From: DATLXH01 sp035576005
GTDB taxonomy: Bacteria > Acidobacteriota > Thermoanaerobaculia > Gp7-AA8
DNA length: 41,084 bases
Assembly (NCBI GenBank): GCA_035576005.1
Contig: DATLXH010000078.1
Span: 1 to 41,084 of the forward strand
Direction of reading: 5' to 3'
Notes under the pieces: model-generated
What the model was told of the DNA's origin: nothing
Database searches by the model: none
The model's input: the letters and a program-made list of their open reading frames with translations, nothing else
Program-made: the position numbers and the translations under genes
Shown: one piece after another, positions 32,640 through 40,933 of the stretch
Layout of the letters: every line of letters begins with the position of its first letter
Position numbering within the stretch: the stretch's first letter is position 1

Positions 32640-35600
32640 TCAGGTGCGCACGCAATTCCGGCCATCACTCTTGGCCCGATACAGCGCGACGTCAGCGGCG
32701 CGCAGCAACTGATGGAGGTCCGCCTCCGACTCCAGCACCGCAGCGGCGATGCCGGCGCTGATCGTCGACTGCGCGCTCTCCGGCCGGCCGGGCACAGGGA
32801 TCGGCCGGCGCTGGACCTCCAACCGCATTTGTTCGGCGATCTGCACCGCCTCCTCCGCCGGCATTCCGGGGAAGAGGCAGGCGAATTCCTCGCCGCCGTA
32901 GCGCGCCACCAGCGAGGTCGGTGGTGCGCACGCTAGGAGACTGTCGGCGATTGCGTGTAGCGCTACGTCTCCCGCCGGATGCCCGAACTGATCGTTGTAC
33001 TTCTTGAAATGATCGACGTCGATGAGCGCCACACTGCAGATCGCCCGCTCCTGTTCCAGCAACTCATGCAGGCGCTGCTCGAGCCGTCGTCGATTTGCCA
33101 GGCCCGTCAGCGCATCGGTATACGAGAGCTGCACCAACCGGTCGTTGGCCGCGTTGAGCTCTTCGGTGCGCGTGGCCACCACGTTCTCCAGGTGCTGCTT
33201 CTGGGCACGAAGATGCCGCGTCCGGCCGAGCGAGACGGCGATGAGAAGCACCAGTACGCCAACCCCGAATGCACCCTGCACCGCGCGCCTCTGCCACCAC
33301 GTCGGCAGCACTTCGAACGCGAGCTCCAGCGGTCTCGCCACGACCCCGGCGTAGTCGCGGGCTTCGATCCGCAGCCGGTACCTTTTCGGTGGCAACGCCG
33401 TGAACGTTCGCGTTGGTTCCGTCTTCCACGATCCCGGCCTCGGATCGAAGCCCGCCAGCTCCGTCCGGTAGCGCGTTTCCGCCTCGCGCTGCCACGACTG
33501 CAGGGTGTACTCGAGGCGTAACTCTCGCGCGTCTGGCGACAGCCGGAGCTTCGCGGGATCCACCGGACGCCCGTCAACGCGCACTTCGACGAGCTGGAGG
33601 GCCTTCGGACGTCCCACGCTCGCAGTCCCGGGATCGAAGACGGTGAGGCCGCCGAGGGTCCCGGCCCAGAAGCGGCCGTGGGCGTCGACGAATTGCGCGT
33701 TCACGTTGCACTCCTCGTGCACCATGCCCTCCCGGCGCCCGAAGACTCGGCTGCTCCAGCGGTTCGGGCCGGGCGTGAGTTGCTGCACCCCGTTGTTGGT
33801 GCAGAGGTACACGCGCCCCTGCGCGTCGTGGACCGCGTTGTACACAGTGACGTCGATGCCGGCGGGCACCACACTGCTCGGAAGCACCTTTGGCGCGATT
33901 GGATTGCTCACGTCCAGACGCGTCAACCCATCCAGGGCGCTGCCGATCCAGAGCACGTGTCTCGATTGCCCGGCGATTGGAAAGGTGACGCCGAAAAGCG
34001 TTCTCGTGGAGAGTCCGGGCACATCGCGCAGCAGAGTCCAGCTGCGGCCATCGAAACGCGCCAGCCCCTGATTGGTGCCCGCCCACAGCCACGATCGTCC
34101 TGCAGAATCGATCTGCTCGGTCATGTCGTACACGCGCCACTCGCCCTCCACTCCCTCCGCACGGAACGCCGTCCAGCCGCCCGCACGCCACCGGTAAATC
34201 CCCGACTTGCGCGTGGCGATCCAGAGCTCGCGCTCTCCATCCCCTTGCCGAGCCACGATGTCCATCACGGCCTGTCCTGGTCCGATCGGCCAGGGAGCGG
34301 GGATTTTCTGAAAGCGCGGCCCTTCATCGACGCGCACGAGGTAGCCTGGTTCCAGGCCCGCCCAGAGCGTGTCCTCGCCGCGCAGATCGACCGCACGCCG
34401 GATCATACGAACGTCGTTGGCGGGGAGATCTCCGGTGGCCGCCGAGAACCTACGCCACTTGCCGTCCTCGTACAGACCGAGCCCGTCGCGATTCGAGGCC
34501 ACCCACAGCCGCTCGCCGCGCGGACCGTTTTCGACCAGCGTGCCGAACACGCCGACAGCGCCACTGCCCATCAGGCTCGCAGTCTGCCAGCGCGCCGCGG
34601 TGAACACCGAGCGCGCCACGCCGCCCTCGGTGGCGATCCAGAGGATCTCTTCACCACTCGGACTCTGCCAGATGTACGTGCCGCGGATCTGATCCGAGGG
34701 GAGTCCGTACCGACGATCGAAGACCTCGGCGACATCACCGTGCACGCGGACCAGGCCACGGCGCGACGCGACCCAGGCAGTCACGCCGCGCACCGCGTCG
34801 TTCCCGATGGTGATGGAGTAGACCTCGTTCGAGGGAAGCTCGCCGCTGGCTACGCTCCACCTGCGCACCCCTTGCTCGTCGATGCGGTAAATCCCCTGGC
34901 CGAACGCCGAGATCCAGAGTGCCTCGCCGCGTTGGTCGACGGTACGCTGGACCTCTTCGATCTGTCCGGGCGCGAGACCGGCGAGCTGAAACTGATGCCA
35001 GTCCCTCTCTCCCTCCCGGCGATACCAGACGCCCGCTTCAACCGTTCCGATCCATTGCCGCGGTTCACCGAAAAGCCGGGTCGTGCGCGTGCTCGACGTC
35101 AGGTACCCACCGTGGGGAAGGGAGCTGTTCCCTTCGTCAGCGACCCAGCGATCGCCACGCCGCTCATAGATGGCGCTGGGGTTCGTGAGCACCCAGGTGT
35201 GCGCACGCCCTGCGCCGTCGACCATTTCCGTGACGCGGTATATGTCCGGCGGTAGACCATCGGCACGGGTGAGGAATCGCCAGCCGCGCGTGTCGCGCAC
35301 CGCCAGACCCTTGTCGTTCGACGCCGCCCAAAGCGTCCCCGCGCGATCGAGGAGAATCCGGTGATACAGCGTTCCATGCTCCGGCCCGACCTGTCGCTGC
35401 CAGCGATGTCCCAGGAACCGATACAGCCCCCTCGACGACGCCGCCCACGCCGTCCCCTCGGCGTCCACCCCGACCGTGGTGAGCACGCCGTCCGGCAGTC
35501 CGTCGCGCGCCGTGAAGCTCTCGAACGATGGCGCCCCGAGCGCCATGATGTCGAGACGCCCATCACCAGCGCGCGCGCCAGCCGGAAAGAGAAGCAGGAG

Positions 35601-35645
35601 CACGTACACGAGGACGAGCGTGAGTGACCGGAACTCAGTCCTCAT
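32640..35645 (-). CDS. Beta-propeller sensor diguanylate cyclase (Reg_prop / Y_Y_Y / GGDEF)
   Basis: 1001 residues. Signal peptide 1-27; then about 650 residues of propeller repeats with 'DGLPD', 'LWIATEGGVAR', 'LWAGTNQGLARF' type blades (two seven-bladed propellers as in hybrid sensors); a Y_Y_Y-like Ig domain about 690-770 ('TRTFTALPPKRYRLRIEARD'); one membrane helix near 780; a short coiled coil; and GGDEF from about 841. The active site is GGEEF (917-921). No RxxD inhibitory site is present five residues before it (PPTS instead). It should make c-di-GMP without product inhibition. ATG 35645 is chosen for the signal peptide. Flanked by attC sites, it is far larger than typical cassette genes. 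Confidence 0.88.
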   Translation of the reverse strand: MRTEFRSLTLVLVYVLLLLFPAGARAGDGRLDIMALGAPSFESFTARDGLPDGVLTTVGVDAEGTAWAASSRGLYRFLGHRWQRQVGPEHGTLYHRILLDRAGTLWAASNDKGLAVRDTRGWRFLTRADGLPPDIYRVTEMVDGAGRAHTWVLTNPSAIYERRGDRWVADEGNSSLPHGGYLTSSTRTTRLFGEPRQWIGTVEAGVWYRREGERDWHQFQLAGLAPGQIEEVQRTVDQRGEALWISAFGQGIYRIDEQGVRRWSVASGELPSNEVYSITIGNDAVRGVTAWVASRRGLVRVHGDVAEVFDRRYGLPSDQIRGTYIWQSPSGEEILWIATEGGVARSVFTAARWQTASLMGSGAVGVFGTLVENGPRGERLWVASNRDGLGLYEDGKWRRFSAATGDLPANDVRMIRRAVDLRGEDTLWAGLEPGYLVRVDEGPRFQKIPAPWPIGPGQAVMDIVARQGDGERELWIATRKSGIYRWRAGGWTAFRAEGVEGEWRVYDMTEQIDSAGRSWLWAGTNQGLARFDGRSWTLLRDVPGLSTRTLFGVTFPIAGQSRHVLWIGSALDGLTRLDVSNPIAPKVLPSSVVPAGIDVTVYNAVHDAQGRVYLCTNNGVQQLTPGPNRWSSRVFGRREGMVHEECNVNAQFVDAHGRFWAGTLGGLTVFDPGTASVGRPKALQLVEVRVDGRPVDPAKLRLSPDARELRLEYTLQSWQREAETRYRTELAGFDPRPGSWKTEPTRTFTALPPKRYRLRIEARDYAGVVARPLELAFEVLPTWWQRRAVQGAFGVGVLVLLIAVSLGRTRHLRAQKQHLENVVATRTEELNAANDRLVQLSYTDALTGLANRRRLEQRLHELLEQERAICSVALIDVDHFKKYNDQFGHPAGDVALHAIADSLLACAPPTSLVARYGGEEFACLFPGMPAEEAVQIAEQMRLEVQRRPIPVPGRPESAQSTISAGIAAAVLESEADLHQLLRAADVALYRAKSDGRNCVRT

Positions 35646-35779
35646 GAAAATGGGGTTACCCCTGATCGCATCGCCCGCATGATTTTGCAACAGGGATTGT
35701 AGAGCCTGCGCGAGCGAGAACGGGGAACGTCCCTCAACTACCGCACTTCTGCCGCACTTCGCAAGGCGCAGGTTCCAAC
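35646..35779. other. Leader between attC and the GGDEF gene
   Basis: 134 bp without a gene. An attC core box begins at 35780, so this is the cassette's own 5' region and could carry its promoter. No clear -35/-10 pair was found. Confidence 0.4.
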
Positions 35780-35884
35780 GCCTAACGGACCTAAGCTCAG
35801 CGGCTTCGGCCCGCACGCGATATTGCACAGCGCCCGGGATCAAGCAACTGGCGGGCCGGAGCCCGCTGAAGCGCCGAGTTAGGC
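35780..35884 (-). other. attC site
   Basis: 105 bp, core boxes GCCTAAC (35780-35786) and GTTAGGC (35878-35884). Inner arms TTCGGCCCGC and GCGGGCCGGA pair with one mismatch. Nearly the same sequence as the sites at 40205 and 40829, so they are recent family members. Confidence 0.88.
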
Positions 35885-35970
35885 GCTCGTGCCACGTGCG
35901 ACGGCTCGTTGGCTCAGGGTCACTTCGTCAGCGAGCGATTCGAAACTGGACCGAGGGAGAGCTAACGGCT

Positions 35971-36460
35971 TCACGAAAGGCGGCGATTTTGATAGGGGGA
36001 CGTTGACGTCATGACCGACCAAACCAGTAGGGGCCCCGCGTGACTCATCCCGCGCACCAGATGCCACAGCGCTTGATGCATGGCCCATGATGCGACGCCA
36101 AGAGTGACACTGCAGAGCGCTAGACCGATGGATACCACGAGCGACGGACGGCTCAAGGTACTCAGTGTTGTTGCGCCCAGGGCGATCGCGACAGCGGCTA
36201 GGAGAAGCGGCGAAATGGCAAGCGTGGGACGACTGAAATCGAAGGGGTCTGAGTTCCGCTGGTGTTGCTGCCAAGCTTCGAAAGATATCAGCGATAGCAG
36301 CAATGGCGCCGGCATTACCTAGCAACGCGAGTGCGGCAAGCGCCTTCGCGAACAGGCGATAGCTGCCAACGAGTTCATCGCGATTGACAGGACGCGTCGC
36401 GAATCGATCAACGAGGTTGCTACTCGAAAACCGCGCGTTGCTGTCCGTCCGTTCTGGAAA
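35971..36460 (-). pseudogene. Broken small membrane protein in the array
   Basis: Two overlapping frames both look coding. Upstream frame (from 36460, no start codon, preceded by TAG) reads 'DELVGSYRLFAKALAALALL'. The second frame from ATG 36315 reads hydrophobic segments such as 'LLLAAVAIALGATTL' and 'SLVVSIGLALCSVTLGVASW' to a stop at 35971. A single shift near 36310 would join them. The gene lacks its own start and ends about 87 bp before the attC at 35780. Likely the remnant of a multi-helix cassette protein cut by the amidohydrolase arrival. Confidence 0.5.
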
Positions 36461-36516
36461 CTATTGGTACGCGGAGCGGCGCTGAGCGCGCGGGCAACTG
36501 CCGATCGCTCTTCGCG

Positions 36517-38089
36517 TTAATCAGCAAACTGATGACGGAACATTTCACTTTGCAGCGCACCCATTATTAGGTGCAAATTGATGCGCAGACTCCCCGCCTG
36601 CTCGAGCGCAAACTGCTTCAATTGCGCTAATCGCGGTTGGTCGTACCACTGTCCGGCAATCACCAGCCCTTGCGGCTGCCGCAGCGCCTGAATATCCACC
36701 AATGGATTAGCTGGCAGCAACACCAGATCGGCCTCAAAACCCGCGGCAATCTGGCCGCTGTGATCCGCAGTGCCACTGTAAACGGCGGCATTCACGGTAG
36801 CCGTTTGCAGCGCCTGTAATGGAGTAAGCCCCGCTCGCACATAGAGCGCCAGTTCATCATGCAAACCACTACCGGGAAAGACAAAAGAATCCGGCGCGTC
36901 AGTTCCGGCGATTATTTTCACACCTAGTTGGTGCGCTTGTTTGAGCTGTGTCAGCGCCAAGACAAATGCTTGTTGCTGCGGATAACGGCCATCGGCGGCA
37001 CGGCCGTTTTCAACCGAGCCATCAGCATCGGCCTGCCACAACTGTCGCAACAGCCAAGGCACAGTGTTGAGCCGTGTATCCTCACGAAACTGTGGCTCCA
37101 TCGCTTTGGCGCCAAGCTGCAACGTTAATAAAGTAGGGCTCCACCAGCTGTCAGAATCCGCCAGCATCTGCATCTTCTGCTGGCATAAGTTTGCATCCTG
37201 CGAGTCGAGCAATTGTTGCCAGACGTCGGCGGTGATCAGCCCTTGGCGCATCGGCTGCGCTTTGTAACTCCCAAATGGCAGTGGCGCAATCAAACAGAAA
37301 AACCCGGCCATGCTCCAGGCTGCGCAGGCCGCCATCGATGGCATCTTCCAGCGGCACCAACCAAGGCTTATGACCAGCCAGCGTCATACCGGCAGGCTTT
37401 GCTGCAGCACTTAGCCACCGAAATTGTTGCAAGCTCATCCGTTCATAGGTTTTCAGCTGATCTATGCCGAGCTTTTGGTAATTCGCCACCAGTGCATTGG
37501 CGTCGGCAGCGCTTTGCAGTCTCAGATAAGCCGGCATGCCGTTGGGCACTTCAGACCCACCGTTCAGTGCAAAACTGCTTTGCAGCGGATAACGCGGACT
37601 GCTGCGCCGCCCTTGTTGCATCTGCTGTTGCCAGAGTTTGCGATCGGCGGAGCAAGCGATAAAACTGTCGCTGGCCGCAACACAACCCGACATATCGCGC
37701 AGTGACGTCACCCCGGCAGCCAGCCACAGCGGATGGTGGATTTGGGGCGACAGTTGAAGGCTATGACTGTGCATATCCTGTAAACCGGGGATCAAAAACC
37801 GATTTTTGCCGTCGATGCGCTGCCAGTTGGCAGATGCAATGTCTGCGAGATTGCTGGCTGCAGTCGGGCCGATCCGCTGAATACGGCCATCCTCAATCCA
37901 CACCGACTGACCGGCGCGCACCTTTCCAGTCAGTATATCGATCAGCTGCACATTGTGAATCAAAAGCGGCTGATTGCTCAGCGTCGGCAGCGGCGGTTGC
38001 GGCAATGGCCACGCTAATAACAGACCAAGCCACACCGGCAGCAATAACGGCGACCAAACAAGAAAACGGCGAACCGCAGGAAGTTTCAT
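36517..38089 (-). pseudogene. Exported amidohydrolase, frameshifted
   Basis: Two frames (38089 to about 37290, then to 36517) form one amidohydrolase-family protein of about 520 residues. N-terminal membrane anchor, 'LIHNVQLIDILTGKVRAGQ', metal motif 'GLQDMHSHS' (about 103), 'TLAGHK', 'SLEHGR'; after the shift 'IIAGTDAPDS' and a C-terminal 'GFEADLVLLPANPL'. One base is missing near 37285-37300. It may be genuine decay or a read error. Gln/Leu-rich and more AT-rich than its neighbours, with codon use more like a gammaproteobacterium, so it is recently acquired. Its TAA lies in a GTTAATC box, but no good attC follows. Substrate unknown. Confidence 0.75.
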
Positions 38090-38133
38090 GAGCTAGCCTA
38101 ACCTACGGCGAACTACAACAGGAAGTTTCATGA
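38066..38133. repeat. Duplicated start region of the amidohydrolase gene
   Basis: ACGGCGAAC plus CAGGAAGTTTCATGA occurs at 38066-38091 and again, with 3 bp extra, at 38105-38133. The upstream copy encodes MKLPVVVRRRLG then TAG, against MKLPAVRRFLVW in the gene. The TAG lies beside a GCCTAAC box (38096-38102) equal to the attC core. Confidence 0.75.
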
Positions 38134-38301
38134 ACTATGAAACACTACGCTAGTGGCGCCGCGACTAATAACGATGCGCCCAATGACACGCGCGTGGTCG
38201 GTTTGGGCCGCGCGGGGGCTGCATGCTGCGGTGATGCTGAGTGTCTCCTCGTAATCGACAGCGCTGGCGATTGTTTAGTCAACGCTTCTCGCCGAGAGGC
38301 G
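38103..38301. other. Cassette leader with no clear gene
   Basis: About 200 bp between the site at 38302 and the amidohydrolase start. It contains the duplicated start and a short inverted repeat CACTA-CGC-TAGTG (38144-38156). No convincing frame longer than 20 codons apart from chance. Confidence 0.4.
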
Positions 38302-38400
38302 GCCTAACGGATCTGCGGTTCACCGGTGTGGGCGACACGCAGAACGTACGGGTAAAGGTAGCACGACCGAGCCCGCATCCGGGGCAACCGCCTGTTAGGC
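38302..38400 (-). other. attC site
   Basis: 99 bp, boxes GCCTAAC (38302-38308) and GTTAGGC (38394-38400), arms partly complementary (GCGGTT with AACCGC). It belongs to the esterase cassette, whose stop is 23 bp away. Confidence 0.8.
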
Positions 38401-38422
38401 GCCGGGACCAAGAGTGCAGGCC

Positions 38423-39595
38423 TCATTCGGGAGCTGTGGATACTTCTTTGAGTCGGTCAGTGATCTTTGTTTCGTTTGCAATGAAGCTGGAAAGATTGGG
38501 ATCGTTGAACTTGGTGGCTAGCGCGACAGCTCGCCGTGCCGCGCGCGCGGCTTCCTTCCACTCTCCGGCTTTCGCATAACCATCCGCCAGGCTGTCGTAG
38601 GCATTCGCGGAATTCGGGTTCGCCTCGACGTTGCGCTTGAACAAGGCGATGGCGTCCTGGGTCTTTCCCTCCGATAGCGCGGCGTATCCGAAACTGTTGA
38701 TCACGTTCTCCGGAATGGCAAGGGACCACCCCAGCGTCTTCGATACGTCCTTGAAATGCTGTTCTGCGAATGCGAATCCCTTCCTCAGCATGTCATTATG
38801 GAACCGGTACCCGGCATACAGATGGCGAAGGGCATCGATCTGTGCGAGCAGGGGAACGCTGCCGTGCGTTTCGGCCGAAAACGTCTGACTGTGCCACCGG
38901 AATCCCCGCGGCGACTTCGTTCTGAGCGTTTCGACCAGCCGGTTGTCATCGGCCAGCGCACGATCTGAATCATCCGAGTAAGCGAAGTACAGAAACGCCG
39001 GCAGGTTGGGAGCCGATTCGAAGGATTTCTCGAGGGACCGCTGCGGCAAATTGTCGTCCCAGCTGAGGTTCGGGCTGAGCGCGAAATAGGCCTGGAACAG
39101 TGACGGCTGGGCAGTCAGGCAATACAGAGCGAACTGCCCACCTGAGGAATGCCCCGAGAGTATCTGAAACCCATCCGTCCGGTATGTCTGGTTGATATTC
39201 GGGATAAGTTCAGAGGACAGGAATCGCTTGAAGTTGTTTGCGCCACCTCCGCCGACCCACATGCTGGGCCAGTCCGTCTGTGTGAAATCTCTCACGCGCA
39301 CGGTGCTGGCAACCGCGACCACGATCATCTCCGGAATCTCTCCCTGCGCCGCCAGGAATCCCACGGAGCCGGCGGTGTGGGCGAAATGCGTCTTGCCATC
39401 GAGGACGTACAGCACCGGATAGCGTCGATCCGTCGCCCATCCATAGCTGTCAGGGAGATAGACCTGGTACTCCCGGTCCTCGTTGAGAACAGTCGAACGG
39501 ATGCACTCCTTTTTACCGATCGTGACTGCTTGGTCTGCGTTGGCTTTCCCGACGCAAAACAACAGCAGATATACCGTAACCAACCGGCGAATCAT
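38423..39595 (-). CDS. Exported esterase with C-terminal TPR repeats
   Basis: About 390 residues. A signal peptide (1-20) is followed by an esterase-D type alpha/beta hydrolase domain. Nucleophile Ser in 'LSGHSSGGQ' (about 150), acid residues in 'FAYSDDSDRAL', His in 'SAETHGSVPLL' (about 245). After about 300 two TPR-like units ('AIALFKRNVEANPNSANAYD') end the protein. ATG 39595 is chosen for the signal peptide and has GGAGA nine nt upstream. In the array it lies between attC 39660 and 38302. Similar proteins (Fes/enterochelin-type hydrolases) act on ferric siderophore esters or carbohydrates; the substrate is not known here. Confidence 0.85.
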   Translation of the reverse strand: MIRRLVTVYLLLFCVGKANADQAVTIGKKECIRSTVLNEDREYQVYLPDSYGWATDRRYPVLYVLDGKTHFAHTAGSVGFLAAQGEIPEMIVVAVASTVRVRDFTQTDWPSMWVGGGGANNFKRFLSSELIPNINQTYRTDGFQILSGHSSGGQFALYCLTAQPSLFQAYFALSPNLSWDDNLPQRSLEKSFESAPNLPAFLYFAYSDDSDRALADDNRLVETLRTKSPRGFRWHSQTFSAETHGSVPLLAQIDALRHLYAGYRFHNDMLRKGFAFAEQHFKDVSKTLGWSLAIPENVINSFGYAALSEGKTQDAIALFKRNVEANPNSANAYDSLADGYAKAGEWKEAARAARRAVALATKFNDPNLSSFIANETKITDRLKEVSTAPE

Positions 39596-39659
39596 TTCGT
39601 CTTCATCTCCAAGTAGTCTTCGGTTCGTAAGCGAAGCAATCAAGGCTATCGTACAGGCG

Positions 39660-39707
39660 CCCTAACGGACACCAGTTCACCGGCTCCGGTGCAACGCCGA
39701 GTTAGGC
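39660..39707 (-). other. Very short attC site
   Basis: 48 bp from CCCTAAC (39660-39666) to GTTAGGC (39701-39707). The inside keeps CACCGG-CT-CCGGTG as a tight hairpin but lacks the usual long middle. The TAA of the upstream gene lies in the core box. It looks like a collapsed member of the same site family. Confidence 0.75.
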
Positions 39708-39914
39708 AGCCGGTTTTCTGCGGCCGATTCGACGAAGTTTTGTTTCGACCGATTTGGGCAGCGATACAGTGAGGAAGTAATCCGAGGAGTACAGGTAGTC
39801 TTCGCCACTCTCATCGATTACGCGGACAAAACCATTCTCGACAGCAAACTGATCTGGGAGGAGTTCGTACAATTTGCGTAGTTCGAGTGACGCAGGATAA
39901 CCAGAGTTCTTCAC
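39702..39914 (-). CDS. Small cassette protein
   Basis: About 70 residues from GTG 39914: 'VKNSGYPASLELRKLYELLP' then 'VIDESGEDYLYSSDYFLTV'. The pattern is typical of small integron-cassette proteins of unknown role. The frame looks coding a few codons upstream ('DTKAFAVC') but has no normal start there, so a CTG start or a link with the preceding gene is possible. Its TAA is inside the attC core box, the classic cassette layout. Confidence 0.65.
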   Translation of the reverse strand: MKNSGYPASLELRKLYELLPDQFAVENGFVRVIDESGEDYLYSSDYFLTVSLPKSVETKLRRIGRRKPAA

Positions 39915-39936
39915 GCAGACGGCGAACGCCTTAGTG

Positions 39937-40173
39937 TCACCGACCGACAGGTCTCTTGAACTTGATTTCCTTGCGACCGATGCCGTGCGCTTCGTACCAG
40001 TGAAGCTCGGCAAGGACGATCGTCCCGTTCTCAAGCCGGACTTTTGCGAACCCTTTAACTTTGCGCCAGCTGCCACGTCCATATTGTCGCACGAGACGAC
40101 GACGGTCGCGAATCTCGCGGCCCGCGGCGATCGCCTCGATCGAAGAAATGTCACCGATGATGGTGAACTTCAC
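39937..40173 (-). CDS. Small cassette protein of unknown function
   Basis: 78 residues starting with GTG 40173: 'KFTIIGDISSIEAIAAGREI', then 'RRRLVRQYGRGSWRKVKGFA', then 'ELHWYEAHGIGRKEIKFKR'. Basic and compact; the last part is a recurring pattern in short cassette proteins. It shares a cassette with the next frame; their ends are 22 bp apart. No enzymatic motif. Confidence 0.7.
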   Translation of the reverse strand: MKFTIIGDISSIEAIAAGREIRDRRRLVRQYGRGSWRKVKGFAKVRLENGTIVLAELHWYEAHGIGRKEIKFKRPVGR

Positions 40174-40204
40174 GCTTGCAGCGTACTCCGGCGGACTCCA
40201 GAGC

Positions 40205-40307
40205 GCCTAACGGACCCAAGCTCAGCGGCTCCGGGGCACGCGACATTGTATAGCACTGGGGGCCAGGCAACTTGCGGGCCGGAGTCCGGTGCAACGCCGA
40301 GTTAGGC
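40205..40307 (-). other. attC site
   Basis: 103 bp, boxes GCCTAAC (40205-40211) and GTTAGGC (40301-40307), inner arms CTCCGG and CCGGAG. It belongs to the HicAB cassette; the hicB stop is 8 bp beyond the box. Confidence 0.88.
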
Positions 40308-40314
40308 GCTGGTT

Positions 40315-40530
40315 CTACGCGTATGCCAACCTTCGACCTTTTGGTTGGGGTATCGAGCGACCAAGCTCCGAGGCACTCGCTAACCACAGGGCGACCGCAT
40401 CCTGGGCATTCCGGAGTGCTTCCTCGTGTGATGCGCCGTGGGCCATGCACCCCGGGAGTTCGGGGACGTCGGCCACGAAGGCTCCATCTTCATCGCTCCA
40501 GAAAATAATGACCTCGTATCGGTTCTCCAC
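40315..40530 (-). CDS. hicB: HicB-type antitoxin
   Basis: 71 residues. GTG start at 40530 with GGAGGAG six nt upstream. 'YEVIIFWSDEDGAFVADVPE' and 'LPGC' followed by 'EALRNAQDAVALWL' is the HicB partial RNase-H-like fold. There is no long C-terminal DNA-binding domain, only 'RSIPQPKGRRLAYA', so this is a short HicB without autoregulator domain. It follows hicA by 2 bp. Confidence 0.9.
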   Translation of the reverse strand: MENRYEVIIFWSDEDGAFVADVPELPGCMAHGASHEEALRNAQDAVALWLASASELGRSIPQPKGRRLAYA

Positions 40531-40532
40531 GG

Positions 40533-40784
40533 TTACTCCTCCGCTAGATGGTACTTCAGGATTACTACACGAACCTGTTTGACCTGATAGGGCTTCGCTT
40601 TCGTGCCGTCGCGCTGGAGGTTCACCATCTCCTCGATCCCGTGCTTTCGAAACACATGGTGGCTCCCTGCTGTACGTTCTGAGAACCCGAGCGCCAGTAG
40701 GAGATTCCTCAAGTCCTCGAACCTCATGTTCGCGTCGGATGACCCACGAAGAATAGTTTCGAGGGCCTTGCCGCGTTGAGCCAT
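40533..40784 (-). CDS. hicA: HicA-type mRNA interferase toxin
   Basis: 83 residues. The dsRBD-like HicA fold: 'MRFEDLRNLLLALGF' then the catalytic 'GSHHVFRKHG' (His about 42) and 'KPYQVKQVRVVILKYHL'. The N-terminal 20 residues 'KALETILRGSSDAN' are common in this subgroup. It cleaves mRNA when HicB is lost. Transcribed first, with ATG 45 bp from the previous attC core. Confidence 0.9.
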   Translation of the reverse strand: MAQRGKALETILRGSSDANMRFEDLRNLLLALGFSERTAGSHHVFRKHGIEEMVNLQRDGTKAKPYQVKQVRVVILKYHLAEE

Positions 40785-40828
40785 GATTGCAGACTAGCAC
40801 TGGCTTCCCGAGGTTCCAATCTCCAGGC

Positions 40829-40933
40829 GCCTAACGGACCCAAGTTCACCGGCTCCGGCCCGCACGCGACATTGTACAGCGCCCGCGACCCAGCAACAGG
40901 CGGGCCGGAGTCCGCTGAAGCGTCGAGTTAGGC
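40829..40933 (-). other. attC site
   Basis: 105 bp, boxes GCCTAAC (40829-40835) and GTTAGGC (40927-40933). Inner arms CTCCGGCCCG and CGGGCCGGAG are perfectly complementary. It is the attC of the next cassette upstream, whose gene is displaced by the IS30 element. Confidence 0.9.

Noticed and set aside
33678..35255. A 525-codon open frame on the plus strand opposite the GGDEF gene
   Set aside because: It is a mirror of the high-GC propeller gene; composition is His/Arg/Pro-rich with no domain, and the minus-strand protein has clear domains throughout.
36406..36522. Possible attC behind the amidohydrolase (GATCAAC...GTTAATC)
   Set aside because: The core boxes are imperfect and the inside has no convincing complementary arms; the upstream broken gene also occupies this DNA.
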